Shown one piece after another: positions 43,943 through 53,445 of a DNA stretch of 64,000 nt. Location of the stretch: positions 124,001 to 188,000 of the forward strand of contig NZ_FOGS01000001.1 in the NCBI RefSeq assembly GCF_900111305.1. Direction: 5' to 3'. The position numbers and the translations under genes are program-made. The DNA comes from Vreelandella subterranea. Its GTDB lineage: Bacteria > Pseudomonadota > Gammaproteobacteria > Pseudomonadales > Halomonadaceae. Below the pieces are notes generated by a model. It was not told the DNA's origin. It made no database searches and was given only the letters and a program-made list of their open reading frames with translations. Each line of letters starts with the position of its first letter. Position 1 is the stretch's first letter.

Positions 43943-46900
43943 TTATGAATCCGCATGGATCTTGATGCGGTAAAGCACACAGTAGACCACCGGCAACACG
44001 ACTAGGGTTAATAGCGTGGCAACGCCCAGGCCTCCGATCAGCGCCACCGCCATGCTGGCGAAGAAGGCATCACTGATCAGCGGAATCATCCCCAGCATGG
44101 TGGTCAACGCGGCCATGGCGACAGGCCTGACACGGCTGATGGCGGCGCGTACCACTGCGTGGTAGCGGTCCTGATGTAGCGGCAGCTGCACGTTGATCTC
44201 CTCCACCAGCACGATGGCATTCTTGATCACCATGCCGATCAAGCTCAACGTGCCGAGCAGTGCCATAAACGAGAACGGCAGACCAGTGAGCAGTAGCGCA
44301 CCCACCACACCGATGATGGTCAGCGGCACCAGCGACCAGATGGCCAGCGGCTGGCGGAAGTTGTTGAACAGCACCACGGTGATGATGAACATCATCGCAA
44401 GCCCCAACGGCAGTGAGGAGAACAACCCGCTCTGGGCCTCACCCGCGGTCTCGTACTCGCCGCCCCATTCCAACCGATACCCAGGCGGTAACTCTAACGC
44501 CTCTACCTGGGGGCGGATATCGGCCAGTACGCTGGCGGCGGTCACGCCGCTTAATGGATCCGGCTCGCCGTAAACCGCCAGCATGCGCTCCCGGTTGCGG
44601 CGCATTATCAGCGGGTCTGCCACCTTAGTGGTGATATCGCTGATCACCTGGTCGGCAGTGATATAACGCCCTTGCTCTGCGCTCCACACGTTAAGTGAGC
44701 CAAGGTTATCCACGTCGTGGCGCTGACCGGGAATCGCCCGCGCCACCATGGGTATCAGGTCGCTGCCGTCGCGGTAAATGCCCACTCGGCTACCGCTGGT
44801 ACTCAAGGCAAGCGTATCCGCCAGGTCCTCGCGGGTAACGCCGAGACGCCGGGCAGTATCTTCCATGAACACCGGCTCTATCGCCTGGACGCGGCTGCGC
44901 CAGCTAGTGCGCACACTGGTCATATGCGGTGTATCGCGGAACATCGCTTCAACTTGATCACCTAGCTGACGCAACATTTCTGGATCACTGCCGTAAAAGC
45001 GTGCCTCCAACTTGGCTTTCGGTGCAGGGCCAACCTCCAGGGGAGCAATTTTATAGTCGATATCGCTATGGTTTTGCTCAAGCACTTTCTCAACGTCGGC
45101 CATGCGATCGTGCTGGGTGGCTTTGTCGTCGGTTTCGACGATCAGCTGGGCATAGCTGGCGTAGCGGTCTTCCGGCGAGTAGGTGAGGGTAAAGCGCTGC
45201 GCGCCACCGCCCACCGTGGTGGTCAGATGACGTATGCCGTCCATCGCCATCACGCTGTCTTCCAGCTCGCTGACCCGGCGCTGGGTCTCGAGGATATCCG
45301 TGCCTTCCGGCGTGCGGTAGTCGACAAAGAAGATCGGCGTGTTGGAGGCCGGAAAGAAGGCGTTTTTCACCGAACCAAAGCCCACCACTGCGCCTGCCAA
45401 TAGCATCACCACCAACCCCAGGGTGACCCAGCGGAAGCGAATCCCGGCAATAATTACCCGGCTGAAAACGCGGTACACAATCCCTTTGTAAGGATCCTCC
45501 TGACCATCGCCGGGCGCCACATTGCGAAAGAACAGCTTGAAGTAGAAGGGCGTCAACGTCAGCGCGGTAATCCAGCTGAGTAGCAGCGAGTAAAGCAGCA
45601 CGAAAAACAGCGAGCCGATGAACTCACCGGTGGTGTCCGGCGACAGGCCAATGGGCGCAAAGGCGGCAATGGCGATCAAGGTGGCGGCCAGCAGCGGCCA
45701 GGCGTTCTGGCGAATCACCTGGTGGGCCGAATCGCGGATCGTATTACCACGTTTCAAGCCCACCAGCATGCCCTCGGTGACCACGATGGCATTGTCCACC
45801 AGCATCCCCAAGGCAATGATCAGCGCGCCCAGCGAGATCTTTTCCAGCTGCAGGCCGTGGAAACGCATCAGCATAAAGGTGCCGATGATGGTGATCAGCA
45901 GGATAAAGCCCATCAACAGGCCGCTGCGCCAGCCCATGAACAGCATCAGCACCACGATGACAATGGCCACCGCCTGGATCAGGCTGACTAAAAAGCCTGA
46001 TACCGCTTCGTCGACCACCTGGGGCTGGTCGTAAACCACGTTGAGTTCCATTCCCAACGGCGTGCGGGCCTGAAGTTCGTCCAGGCGTTGCTGCAGACGC
46101 TCGCCCACCTCGACCACGTTCACGCCGCTTTCAAAGGAGACGCCCAGCGATATCGCCGGCCGCCCCATATCGCGGTAAAGCTGTTGGGGCTGCTCCGCCA
46201 ATTCCCGCGATATGTCAGCGATATCGCTGAGCCGCACCAGCTCGCCATCGCCCTCGCTGACGATAAGCCCGCGCAGGTCATCAATATTCGCTGCACTGCC
46301 CGTGGGCGTAATGCGGAAACGGCGGCCGTCCTGTTTGAGATGCCCCGAGTCGGCCACCGCATTCTGCGTGTCGAGTAGCTGTTGCAGGCGGGTTAACGGA
46401 ATATTGAGCGCGCGTAGTTTTTCACGGTCGACCTCGATAAAAATGCGCTCTTCATGCTCGCCGCCGAGCGATACCTTTTCGACCCCGTCGACCAGCGCCA
46501 GCTCACGCTTGAGGAAATCGGCATGATCGGCAAGGTCGGGCATGCTATAGCCGTCGCCGGTCAGGTTGACCATGAAGCCAAATACATCGCCGAAATCGTC
46601 ATTCACGCGGGACTGGCTGGCCCCGGGCGGTAGCGCGGCCTGGGCGTCCTGAACTTTACGGCGCAGCGAATCCCACAGTTGCTCCAGCTCTTCGTTCTGT
46701 ACCGTGCTTTCAAGCTCGACGGTAATCTGCGAGAGGCCGTCGGAACTCACCGAGCTTACGCGTTTGATCGACGACATCCCCTGAATCGATTCTTCCAGGG
46801 TCGAGGTGACTTCCTGCTCCACTTCCTCAGGGGTCGCGCCGGGGTATTGGGTGGTGATCAACGCATTGCGGATGGTGAACTCGGGGAACTCGAGCTGCCC

Positions 46901-46990
46901 CATGCCCAAAAACGCCAGCGCACCACCCGCGAGCAGCACCACGGTCATTAAGTAGCTGGCGGCCCGGTGGCGTAAGAAATAATCGACCAT
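43943..46990 (-). CDS. RND-family efflux transporter permease (AcrB-like)
   Basis: This 1015-residue inner-membrane proton antiporter has the duplicated RND layout: one helix, a large periplasmic domain, then helices, repeated. Signature stretches are 'LGALIIALGMLVDNAIVVTEG' in helix 4, with an aspartate of the proton relay, and 'GMVIKNAIVLVEEINVQLP' in the second half. It is shorter than AcrB (about 1049). The adaptor gene is 1 base upstream on the same strand. No outer-membrane factor is encoded nearby, so a TolC-like protein from elsewhere is needed. Substrates are unknown. Confidence 0.92.
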   Translation of the reverse strand: MVDYFLRHRAASYLMTVVLLAGGALAFLGMGQLEFPEFTIRNALITTQYPGATPEEVEQEVTSTLEESIQGMSSIKRVSSVSSDGLSQITVELESTVQNEELEQLWDSLRRKVQDAQAALPPGASQSRVNDDFGDVFGFMVNLTGDGYSMPDLADHADFLKRELALVDGVEKVSLGGEHEERIFIEVDREKLRALNIPLTRLQQLLDTQNAVADSGHLKQDGRRFRITPTGSAANIDDLRGLIVSEGDGELVRLSDIADISRELAEQPQQLYRDMGRPAISLGVSFESGVNVVEVGERLQQRLDELQARTPLGMELNVVYDQPQVVDEAVSGFLVSLIQAVAIVIVVLMLFMGWRSGLLMGFILLITIIGTFMLMRFHGLQLEKISLGALIIALGMLVDNAIVVTEGMLVGLKRGNTIRDSAHQVIRQNAWPLLAATLIAIAAFAPIGLSPDTTGEFIGSLFFVLLYSLLLSWITALTLTPFYFKLFFRNVAPGDGQEDPYKGIVYRVFSRVIIAGIRFRWVTLGLVVMLLAGAVVGFGSVKNAFFPASNTPIFFVDYRTPEGTDILETQRRVSELEDSVMAMDGIRHLTTTVGGGAQRFTLTYSPEDRYASYAQLIVETDDKATQHDRMADVEKVLEQNHSDIDYKIAPLEVGPAPKAKLEARFYGSDPEMLRQLGDQVEAMFRDTPHMTSVRTSWRSRVQAIEPVFMEDTARRLGVTREDLADTLALSTSGSRVGIYRDGSDLIPMVARAIPGQRHDVDNLGSLNVWSAEQGRYITADQVISDITTKVADPLIMRRNRERMLAVYGEPDPLSGVTAASVLADIRPQVEALELPPGYRLEWGGEYETAGEAQSGLFSSLPLGLAMMFIITVVLFNNFRQPLAIWSLVPLTIIGVVGALLLTGLPFSFMALLGTLSLIGMVIKNAIVLVEEINVQLPLHQDRYHAVVRAAISRVRPVAMAALTTMLGMIPLISDAFFASMAVALIGGLGVATLLTLVVLPVVYCVLYRIKIHADS

Positions 46991-46991
46991 G

Positions 46992-48086
46992 TTACAGCCC
47001 CCGCTCTTTTTCCCACGGGGTCACCTGGGTATCTGCGCTCAAGCGATGCGCACCGGCGGCTACAATACGGTCACCCGCGGACAAGTCACCGCTGACTTCA
47101 AGTCCTTTGGAGGTCAGGCGACCAACCTCAACAGGCACCGGCTCAACGCCGTGTGGCGCTTTAAAGCGCCAAACCTGGGCCTGCTCCGGGTTATCGCCTG
47201 CATAAGTCACTGCTTCAGCGGGCAAATGCCACAAAGGCGTCGTTGGGTCGGACTGCAGGTCGCTTAAATCAAGGCGCACGCTGGCGCTCATGCCATCTAA
47301 TAGCGTGATGTCATCCGGCTGGGGCAGCGTCAGGGTGACTTCATAGGCCAGGCTCTGCGCACTGGCTTGGGTCGTGTAGGACGCCAACTGAGCGAGGTAG
47401 GGCTTGTCGCTGTTACCAAAGCTGACTTCATAGGCTAACGCATCGCCAAAGGGCGTGCCGTTGCTGCGTGGCATGCGCTGGACAATCTGCTCGGGCAGGT
47501 GGAAGACCACGTCCAGTTGACCCGGCTGCTGGATGACGGCGACCGTTTCCTGCACCTGAACAATCTGCCGGTTATCCACCGGTACCTGGGCAATCACACC
47601 ATCGTAAGGCGCACGTAACTGGGTATGCTCGACCTGCTCTTCCGCCTGCTCAAAGGTAGCGCGGGCAGCCCGCCATTCGCTCTCCGCCTCATCAAACCGA
47701 GACTGGCTGACCGCGCCACGCTCCAGGGTATAGCGCATACGCTCCAGGTTGGCCTTGGCAAGCTCGAGGCGTGAGCGGGCGCTATCCAGCTCGCTTTGTG
47801 CATTGCGATTATCAATACGCGCAATGACCTCGCCCTTCGACACCTGTTGACCGGGGCTGACGTTGAGCTCAAGCAGTTCCCCTGCCATGCGAAACGACAG
47901 ATTGCTGCGCGTGGTAGCTTCAACGCGTGCCGGAAACTGCCTTAACGCCCCGGCATTCGCCGCTTCCAGTGTCACCAGTTTTACTGGCCTGGGCGCCTCT
48001 TTTGACTGCGCCTCAGGCTGATCACACCCCATTAGCACGAGCAAGACCAGTGCAACCGGTAGCCAGCGAAGAAAAGTAACGGGCAC
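46992..48086 (-). CDS. RND efflux periplasmic adaptor, lipoprotein
   Basis: The 364-residue membrane-fusion protein has a hydrophobic leader ending in lipobox 'VLMGC' (Cys21), a biotinyl-lipoyl-like hairpin ('GQQVSKGEVIARIDNRNA') and beta-barrel domains. I chose the GTG at 48086, which follows AAGGAG by 8 bases. A longer frame to the ATG at 48161 begins inside the palindrome and adds a leader without a ribosome site. It links the RND permease to an outer-membrane channel. The TetR gene is divergent. Confidence 0.88.
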   Translation of the reverse strand: MPVTFLRWLPVALVLLVLMGCDQPEAQSKEAPRPVKLVTLEAANAGALRQFPARVEATTRSNLSFRMAGELLELNVSPGQQVSKGEVIARIDNRNAQSELDSARSRLELAKANLERMRYTLERGAVSQSRFDEAESEWRAARATFEQAEEQVEHTQLRAPYDGVIAQVPVDNRQIVQVQETVAVIQQPGQLDVVFHLPEQIVQRMPRSNGTPFGDALAYEVSFGNSDKPYLAQLASYTTQASAQSLAYEVTLTLPQPDDITLLDGMSASVRLDLSDLQSDPTTPLWHLPAEAVTYAGDNPEQAQVWRFKAPHGVEPVPVEVGRLTSKGLEVSGDLSAGDRIVAAGAHRLSADTQVTPWEKERGL

Positions 48087-48139
48087 GATAAGCTCCTTGA
48101 TGACGATCAAACGCCGCATTCCCAACGAACAGAGGGTGA

Positions 48140-48181
48140 TATATACTTGACTGACATTCATGAATGTCAGTCAAGTATATA
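48140..48181. promoter_or_regulatory. Perfect 42-base palindrome, operator/promoter of the efflux and TetR genes
   Basis: All 21 base pairs of the dyad match; the centre reads TGACATTCATGAATGTCA. It lies 54 bases upstream of the adaptor start and 71 bases upstream of the TetR start. TATA-rich ends on both sides could be -10 elements for divergent promoters. A TetR-family repressor is encoded right beside it, so it is most likely the shared operator, long enough for two TetR dimers. Confidence 0.8.
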
Positions 48182-48252
48182 CTAATCACTCGCTGGCGAC
48201 TTTGCCAGCGATCGGTGCCAGAATAATGTCACGTGTTGAATCAGGAGCCGCC

Positions 48253-48876
48253 ATGACCCGCCGCAAGGCCGACGCCGAACGCACCCGGGAAGCCATCCTG
48301 GACGCGGCAGAAACGACGTTTCTCGCCCAGGGGGTTTCTCGCACCACCCTCGCGCATATTGCCCAGGCGGCGGGGGTTACCCGAGGGGCGATTTATTGGC
48401 ACTTTGAGGACAAGGCCGCCCTTTTTGATGCGCTGCTCGAGCGGGTCCGCATTCCGCTGGATGAAATCGTCGACGACGCCGTGCAACAACTTGGCACGGC
48501 ACCGGTAGACTGTTTGCGCGACATCGCACAGCGCTCGCTGGCGGGTATCTGCCACGACCAACCGTTGCAGCGAGCCGCCACCATCGTGCTGCACCGCTGT
48601 GAAAAGCTGGAAGACGACCACCCGCGCATCAGCATGATTACGCGGCTTTCCGAGCATGCTGAAGCCCGGGTCGAGCAACTGTTCGAGCAGGTCCAGCAGC
48701 TGGGCCGGTTACGCGCAGACCTGAGTCCGGCCAGCGCCCGCCGCCAATTTCACGGCTTCTTGATTGGCGTCTGTTTTGACTGGCTGCAAGACCCTCATCA
48801 GTATTCGCTGGACGACGACCGCAACAGCATCGTCGAAACATTGATACGCGGACTTTTGGTGGAGAATACACCCTAA
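48253..48876 (+). CDS. TetR-family repressor of the RND efflux pump (AcrR/TtgR-like)
   Basis: The 207-residue protein has an N-terminal helix-turn-helix 'TLAHIAQAAGVTRGAIYWHFEDKAALFDALLERV' (about 32-66), the pattern of AcrR, TtgR and related drug-binding repressors. A helical ligand domain follows. The ATG at 48253 lies 5 bases after AGGAG; the longer frame from 48160 starts inside the palindrome by chance. The divergent placement and the perfect palindrome between the genes argue for repression of the pump and itself, relieved by pump substrates. Confidence 0.9.
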   Translation: MTRRKADAERTREAILDAAETTFLAQGVSRTTLAHIAQAAGVTRGAIYWHFEDKAALFDALLERVRIPLDEIVDDAVQQLGTAPVDCLRDIAQRSLAGICHDQPLQRAATIVLHRCEKLEDDHPRISMITRLSEHAEARVEQLFEQVQQLGRLRADLSPASARRQFHGFLIGVCFDWLQDPHQYSLDDDRNSIVETLIRGLLVENTP

Positions 48877-48937
48877 ACCAAGTGGCACGCGGTTTGCTTC
48901 CTATACTGGATGAATGTTCTTTCTCCTGGAGCCAGCC

Positions 48938-50203
48938 ATGCACCACTCTGATTACCCCCTCAGCGAAGTCCCTCTCAGCGCCCGCAAGGGCCTGCTCTCC
49001 ACCTCAGCAGTACTACTCGGCTTTACCTTCTTTACCGCCACCATGTGGGCAGGGGGCACCCTGGGTCAGGCCTTTTCGATCGGCCAACTGCTGTGGATCA
49101 TCCTGTTGGGTAACCTTTTATTAGGTGCCTACGCCGCCACACTGGCCTATATCGCCTGTAAAAGCGGGCTCAATTCGGTGCTGATGGGGCGCTTCTGCTT
49201 CGGTGAAAAAGGCAGCAAGTTGTCTGATTTCATCCTCGGTTTTACCCAGATTGGCTGGTACGCCTGGGGCACGGCAACGATCGCCGTGGTATTGGTACGC
49301 ACCACCGGGATGCCTGAATGGCTGGAAATCCCCTTAATGGTGCTGTTTGGCTTTGGTTTCTGCATCACCGCCATGATCGGCTACAAGGGGATGGACTGGC
49401 TTTCACGCTTTGCCGTGCCCGCCATGATGATGTTCATACTGATCAGCCTGTTCACCGGGCTGGTGGATGCACGCGGCTTTGCCGGGTTAAGCCAGAAAAC
49501 GCCTACGGAAAGCATGGGCGTGGCCGCGGCGATTACCGTCATAATCGGCACCTTTATCAGCGGCGGCACCCAGGCGACCAACTGGAGTCGCTTCGCGAAG
49601 TCACCGAAAATCGCCGTGATCGCCACGATGGCGGCTTTCTTTGTGGGGAACGGCTTGATGGTGCTCACCGGTGCCCTGGGTACCATGATCTACCAACAGG
49701 CGGATATCGTGGATGTATTGATCGCCCAGGGCTTTGTCACCATCGCCGTGCTGATGCTGTTTTTGAATATCTGGACGACTCAGGACAACACCATCTACAA
49801 CTTCGCCGTGGCGGGCTGCAATTTGCTGCGTACCGAAAAACGCCGTTTGGTGACGGTAGGCGGTGCGGCGATTGGCACCGTGCTGGCGGTCGGTGGCATG
49901 TATAACCTGCTAATTCCCTTTCTGGTGCTGCTGGGTACTTTTATACCCCCCATGGGCGGCGTGATCATGGCGGACTTCTGGCTCAAACATAAAGGTCGCT
50001 ACCCCGCGCTTGAAAGCGCTCAGCTACCCGACTTCAACCGCCGGGGTTTGGCGGCCTATGCACTGGGCGCCGGCGCCGCCTACGTCTCGCCATTACTGCC
50101 GCCGTTGGTGGGCGTCGTGGTCGCTGCGGGAAGCTATGCTGTGCTGTTGCGCGTCAATCACGCTACGCTGGGTGATAGCCTTCCCTCCACTGCCAAACAA
50201 TAA
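48938..50203 (+). CDS. codB: Cytosine permease CodB (NCS1 family)
   Basis: The 421-residue protein has about 12 membrane helices, matching the CodB branch of NCS1. Examples are 'LGFTFFTATMWAGGTLGQAFSI' in helix 1 and 'FISGGTQATNWSRFAKSPKIA' in the middle. The ATG at 48938 lies 8 bases after TGGAG. The cytosine deaminase gene follows 16 bases later, supporting cytosine as substrate. It is distinct from the NCS1 protein at 31819-33339. Confidence 0.92.
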   Translation: MHHSDYPLSEVPLSARKGLLSTSAVLLGFTFFTATMWAGGTLGQAFSIGQLLWIILLGNLLLGAYAATLAYIACKSGLNSVLMGRFCFGEKGSKLSDFILGFTQIGWYAWGTATIAVVLVRTTGMPEWLEIPLMVLFGFGFCITAMIGYKGMDWLSRFAVPAMMMFILISLFTGLVDARGFAGLSQKTPTESMGVAAAITVIIGTFISGGTQATNWSRFAKSPKIAVIATMAAFFVGNGLMVLTGALGTMIYQQADIVDVLIAQGFVTIAVLMLFLNIWTTQDNTIYNFAVAGCNLLRTEKRRLVTVGGAAIGTVLAVGGMYNLLIPFLVLLGTFIPPMGGVIMADFWLKHKGRYPALESAQLPDFNRRGLAAYALGAGAAYVSPLLPPLVGVVVAAGSYAVLLRVNHATLGDSLPSTAKQ

Positions 50204-50219
50204 GTGAGCCGTTTTATAT

Positions 50220-51485
50220 ATGAGCATGCAGATTATCAACGCCCGGCTACGCCAGCGCCCCGAGCTTTATCGTATCGAGGTCGAGAACGGTAACTTCACC
50301 TCGATTACGGCCCAGGACGCGCCGCAAACGGCAGGCGAAGGACCCGCGCCCGAACAGATTGATGCGGGCGGCAAACTGCTTTGTGCGCCGTTTATCGAGC
50401 CCCACATTCACCTGGATGCTGCCCTGACGGCGGGCGACCCCGAATGGAACCAGAGCGGCACCCTGTTTGAAGGCATCGAGCGCTGGGGCGAGCGTAAGCC
50501 GATGCTCACCGAAGCCGATATTCGCGAGCGTGCGCTGAAAACGCTGAACCTGCTGATCAGTAACGGCGTGCAATTTGTACGCACCCATGCCGATACCAGC
50601 GACCCCAGCCTGATTGGCATCAAAACCCTGTGCGCCCTACGCGACGAGCTGAAAGACAAGATCGATATCCAGGTAGTGGCCTTTCCGCAGGACGGCCTGC
50701 TCTCCTACCCGGACGGTGACAGGCTGCTGGAAGAAGCACTGGAAATCGGCGCCGATGTGGTCGGCGGCATCCCCCACTTTGAATACACCCGCGAGCTGGG
50801 CGTGGCCTCCATGCAGCGGGTGATCGAGTTGGCGATCAAATACGATCGCCTGGTGGATGTCCACTGCGACGAGATCGACGACCCCAACTCGCGGTTTCTC
50901 GAAGTGCTGGCCCATGAGGCGCTGACGCATGACCTGGGCAGCCGCGTCACCGCCAGCCACACCACCGCGATGCATTCCTACGATAACGCCTACTGCTCCA
51001 AGCTGTTTCTGCTGCTCAAGCGCTCGGGCATCAACTTTGTCTCCTGCCCGACCGAAAGCATTCACTTGCAGGGACGCTTCGACAGCTACCCCAAACGCCG
51101 CGGCGTGACCCGGGTGAAGGAGCTCAACGAAGCGGGTATCAACGTGTGCCTGGCCCAAGACTCCATCGTCGACCCCTGGTACTCCCTGGGTAATGGCAAG
51201 CTATTACGTACGCTGGATTTTGGCCTGCATATCTGCCACATGATGGGCTATCAGGACTTCAGCCAGTCGCTTTCGCTGATTACCGACAACAGCGCGCGCA
51301 CCCTCGATATCGAAGGGCGTTACGGCATTGAGGCCGGTAAACCCGCCAGCTTCAACCTGCTGGATGGCGAGGACGATTACAGCGTATTACGCACCCAGGG
51401 GGAAGTGCTCCTCTCGGTTCGCCACGGCGAGATCATCATGCAGCGCGAACCTGCCAGAATCACCACGCCACCATGGCTTGGCTAA
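50220..51485 (+). CDS. codA: Cytosine deaminase CodA
   Basis: This 421-residue amidohydrolase converts cytosine to uracil and ammonia. Expected metal ligands appear in 'EPHIHLDAAL' (two His near 62-64), 'VDVHCDEIDD' (His about 214) and 'LAQDSIVDPWY' (Asp about 313), with 'SHTTAMHSYDNAY' between. Positions agree with E. coli CodA. The ribosome site is weak; the ATG at 50226 is an alternative start. The uracil made here can enter the PreTA pathway at 33881-38987. Confidence 0.94.
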   Translation: MSMQIINARLRQRPELYRIEVENGNFTSITAQDAPQTAGEGPAPEQIDAGGKLLCAPFIEPHIHLDAALTAGDPEWNQSGTLFEGIERWGERKPMLTEADIRERALKTLNLLISNGVQFVRTHADTSDPSLIGIKTLCALRDELKDKIDIQVVAFPQDGLLSYPDGDRLLEEALEIGADVVGGIPHFEYTRELGVASMQRVIELAIKYDRLVDVHCDEIDDPNSRFLEVLAHEALTHDLGSRVTASHTTAMHSYDNAYCSKLFLLLKRSGINFVSCPTESIHLQGRFDSYPKRRGVTRVKELNEAGINVCLAQDSIVDPWYSLGNGKLLRTLDFGLHICHMMGYQDFSQSLSLITDNSARTLDIEGRYGIEAGKPASFNLLDGEDDYSVLRTQGEVLLSVRHGEIIMQREPARITTPPWLG

Positions 51486-51510
51486 ATAAACCAAGGCGCG
51501 TTAAGTTTAG

Positions 51511-51554
51511 CTTTGTCTGAAAAGTCGGCGAGCGCAGCCAGTTTTCAGTCAAAG
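51511..51554. repeat. Long inverted repeat after codA (terminator or REP-like)
   Basis: Arms of 13 bases (CTTTGTCTGAAAA at 51511-51523 and TTTTCAGTCAAAG at 51542-51554) match at 12 positions, with a small GGC/GCC pairing in the 18-base centre. It lies between codA and the YbaK gene. It may end codA transcription or be a dispersed palindromic element; no second copy was seen in the window. Confidence 0.45.
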
Positions 51555-51587
51555 CCTGGTCATTCAGCCAATAAAAGGGATTTCACC

Positions 51588-52064
51588 ATGAGCGTCGAGA
51601 CCGTTCGCCAGTTTTTTGCCGAGCATGCGCCGGATATCACCATCGAAGAGCTGGAAACCAGCACGGCCACGGTGCAGTTGGCCGCCGAGGCCCACGGCGT
51701 GGTGCCCGGGCAGATCGCCAAAACCCTGGCGTTCAAGGTCGGCGAAACACCGTTGCTGATCGTGGCCAGCGGCAACGCACGCATCGATAACCGCAAGATT
51801 CGCGACACCTTCGGCGGCAAGGCCAAGATGCTCGACGCTGAGACCGTGATGGAACTCACCAGCCACCCGGTCGGCGGCGTTTGCCCGTTCGGCCTTGCCA
51901 CTGACCTGCCGGTGTACTGCGATGAATCCCTCCACATCTATGACGAAGTGCTGCCCGCGGCGGGGTCATCCAACAGCGCCGTGCGCCTAAGCCCCAAACA
52001 CTTGGCCGAGCTCGTCAACGCCGAGTGGGTGGATGTGTGCAAGTTGCCGGAGAGTGTTGGTTAA
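51588..52064 (+). CDS. YbaK/EbsC-family aminoacyl-tRNA deacylase
   Basis: The 158-residue protein has the YbaK fold with 'IAKTLAFKVGETPLLIVASGNARIDNRKI' and the 'HPVGGVCPFGLATDLPVYCDESL' segment. Family members remove wrongly attached amino acids, often Cys-tRNA(Pro) or similar. This branch's specificity is not clear. The ATG at 51588 follows AAAAGGGA, and a 25-residue longer in-frame reading starts inside the inverted repeat. It is probably its own unit after the codA hairpin. Confidence 0.88.
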   Translation: MSVETVRQFFAEHAPDITIEELETSTATVQLAAEAHGVVPGQIAKTLAFKVGETPLLIVASGNARIDNRKIRDTFGGKAKMLDAETVMELTSHPVGGVCPFGLATDLPVYCDESLHIYDEVLPAAGSSNSAVRLSPKHLAELVNAEWVDVCKLPESVG

Positions 52065-52086
52065 ACGTCCTTCTCAATGGCAGCAC

Positions 52087-52536
52087 TTACTTAATATCCA
52101 GTAAATAACCATAAAACGCGGTATTGCGCTGCCAACCCAGTGACTCGTAAAGGTGCTGGGCGCGTTCGTTATCTACCTGGGTCATTAATATCAAACGTGC
52201 GACGCCGTGATCGCGGGCAAGCTGGGTGGCGGCTTCCATTAACGCCCTGCCCGTGCCCTTATCGCGACATTCAGGCAACACGAAGAGATCATTCAGCGTC
52301 CAGCGCGCATTCAAGCCCACCGTGGAAACGCCTGGGTATAGCTGCACAAAACCGGTGAGCGCACCTTCGCTGTTTTCGCTCACCAAAATAAAAGCGTCTC
52401 CAAGCCCCATGCGCTGGCGCAGAAAATCATGCGCCGCCTGAAGATCACTCGGCTGCTGATAAAACTGACGATAGCCATCGAGCAACTCGGTAAGCGTATC
52501 GATATCACGAATGGTCGCTAGGCGAATGGCCTGCAT
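52087..52536 (-). CDS. GNAT-family N-acetyltransferase
   Basis: The 149-residue protein has the acetyl-CoA-binding motif A 'NDLFVLPECRDKGTGRALM' and the C-terminal 'VDNERAQHLYESLGWQRN' of GNAT enzymes. An acetyltransferase is secure; the substrate (amine, amino acid or protein) is not. The start follows GGAGT. It converges on the YbaK gene with 22 bases between the stops and no clear terminator. Confidence 0.88.
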   Translation of the reverse strand: MQAIRLATIRDIDTLTELLDGYRQFYQQPSDLQAAHDFLRQRMGLGDAFILVSENSEGALTGFVQLYPGVSTVGLNARWTLNDLFVLPECRDKGTGRALMEAATQLARDHGVARLILMTQVDNERAQHLYESLGWQRNTAFYGYLLDIK

Positions 52537-52705
52537 AAACGTTACTCCTGAAGCGCGTCACGCCTAAGCCCTGCGCTGAACGCATTATCAATGGACAGCA
52601 TACCGACATATTCTCGGGCAGCCTTCTTGTAGTAGTGTATCTTTCTTTACAGGCTTATTGATAAATCCAATTTAACGGGAACAACACCTTCCCAACGGGG
52701 TTAAT

Positions 52706-53431
52706 GTGGCTCAATTACTCTCTTCGCACGCAGAATCCCGCGCATCGATATGCAAGGCATGGAGCGTCCATGTATTTACCGCCAGCGGCGTGCTGCTCGG
52801 CACCATGGCGCTGCTTGCACTGGTCGACAATAACCCCGTCGCCTGCCTGCTCTGGCTGGGTGCCGCGATGATGATTGATGCAATCGACGGCACACTGGCG
52901 CGCAAATATGAAGTGCAGACCATCCTGCCTCATTTTGATGGCTCGACACTCGACATGGTGATCGATTATTTGACCTGGGCCTTTATCCCCGCCCTTTTCA
53001 TCTATTACTTCATTGAATTGCCACCCTATTTAGGGTTGGCGTCAGTGTTCATCATTCTGCTGTCATCAATGTTCTGTTTCTGCAATGTCGACATGAAAAG
53101 TCAGGATAATTACTTCGTTGGCTTTCCTGCCGCCTGGAACATCGCCGCCGCCTATTTTTATATCCTCGACTTCCCGCCTTTCCTTACGTTCGCCACTATC
53201 GCTTTTCTGGCCATCCTTACCGTGACCCGGATGAAATTCCTCCATCCCTTTCGGGTGCGCCTGTTCATGCCGCTCAATATCGCTGTCACGCTGGCATGGT
53301 GCGCATGCACCACATCACTGGTGCTCTCAACCCCAGAGCACGCCGCCTGGGCACTATGGGGATGGGGCATCGCTTCCGTCTACTTCGTCGCCATCTGCCT
53401 ATGGCGCACTGCCAAAGAATGGTTCGACTGA
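52706..53431 (+). CDS. pcs: CDP-alcohol phosphatidyltransferase, probable phosphatidylcholine synthase
   Basis: This 241-residue inner-membrane protein has about eight hydrophobic segments. The CDP-alcohol motif is complete: 'DAIDGTLAR', then eight residues beyond it 'HFDGSTLDMVIDYLTW'. The HFDG...D...VDYL form resembles bacterial Pcs enzymes, which join choline to CDP-diacylglycerol. The start is a GTG at 52706 behind ACGGGG. Choline could come from BetC, encoded 12 kb away; that link is speculative. The downstream tag gene starts 14 bases after the stop. Confidence 0.85.
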   Translation: MAQLLSSHAESRASICKAWSVHVFTASGVLLGTMALLALVDNNPVACLLWLGAAMMIDAIDGTLARKYEVQTILPHFDGSTLDMVIDYLTWAFIPALFIYYFIELPPYLGLASVFIILLSSMFCFCNVDMKSQDNYFVGFPAAWNIAAAYFYILDFPPFLTFATIAFLAILTVTRMKFLHPFRVRLFMPLNIAVTLAWCACTTSLVLSTPEHAAWALWGWGIASVYFVAICLWRTAKEWFD

Positions 53432-53445
53432 TAGGTGAGTCGCTA

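Noticed and set aside
48160..48252. N-terminal extension of the TetR protein starting MNVSQVY
   Set aside because: The ATG lies in the palindrome, and the same peptide start appears by symmetry on the other strand. The ATG at 48253 has a proper ribosome site and the family-typical N-terminus.
51511..51554. CRISPR or attC-type repeat
   Set aside because: Only a single inverted repeat is present, with no regular spacers, no second copy and no integrase or cas gene in the window.
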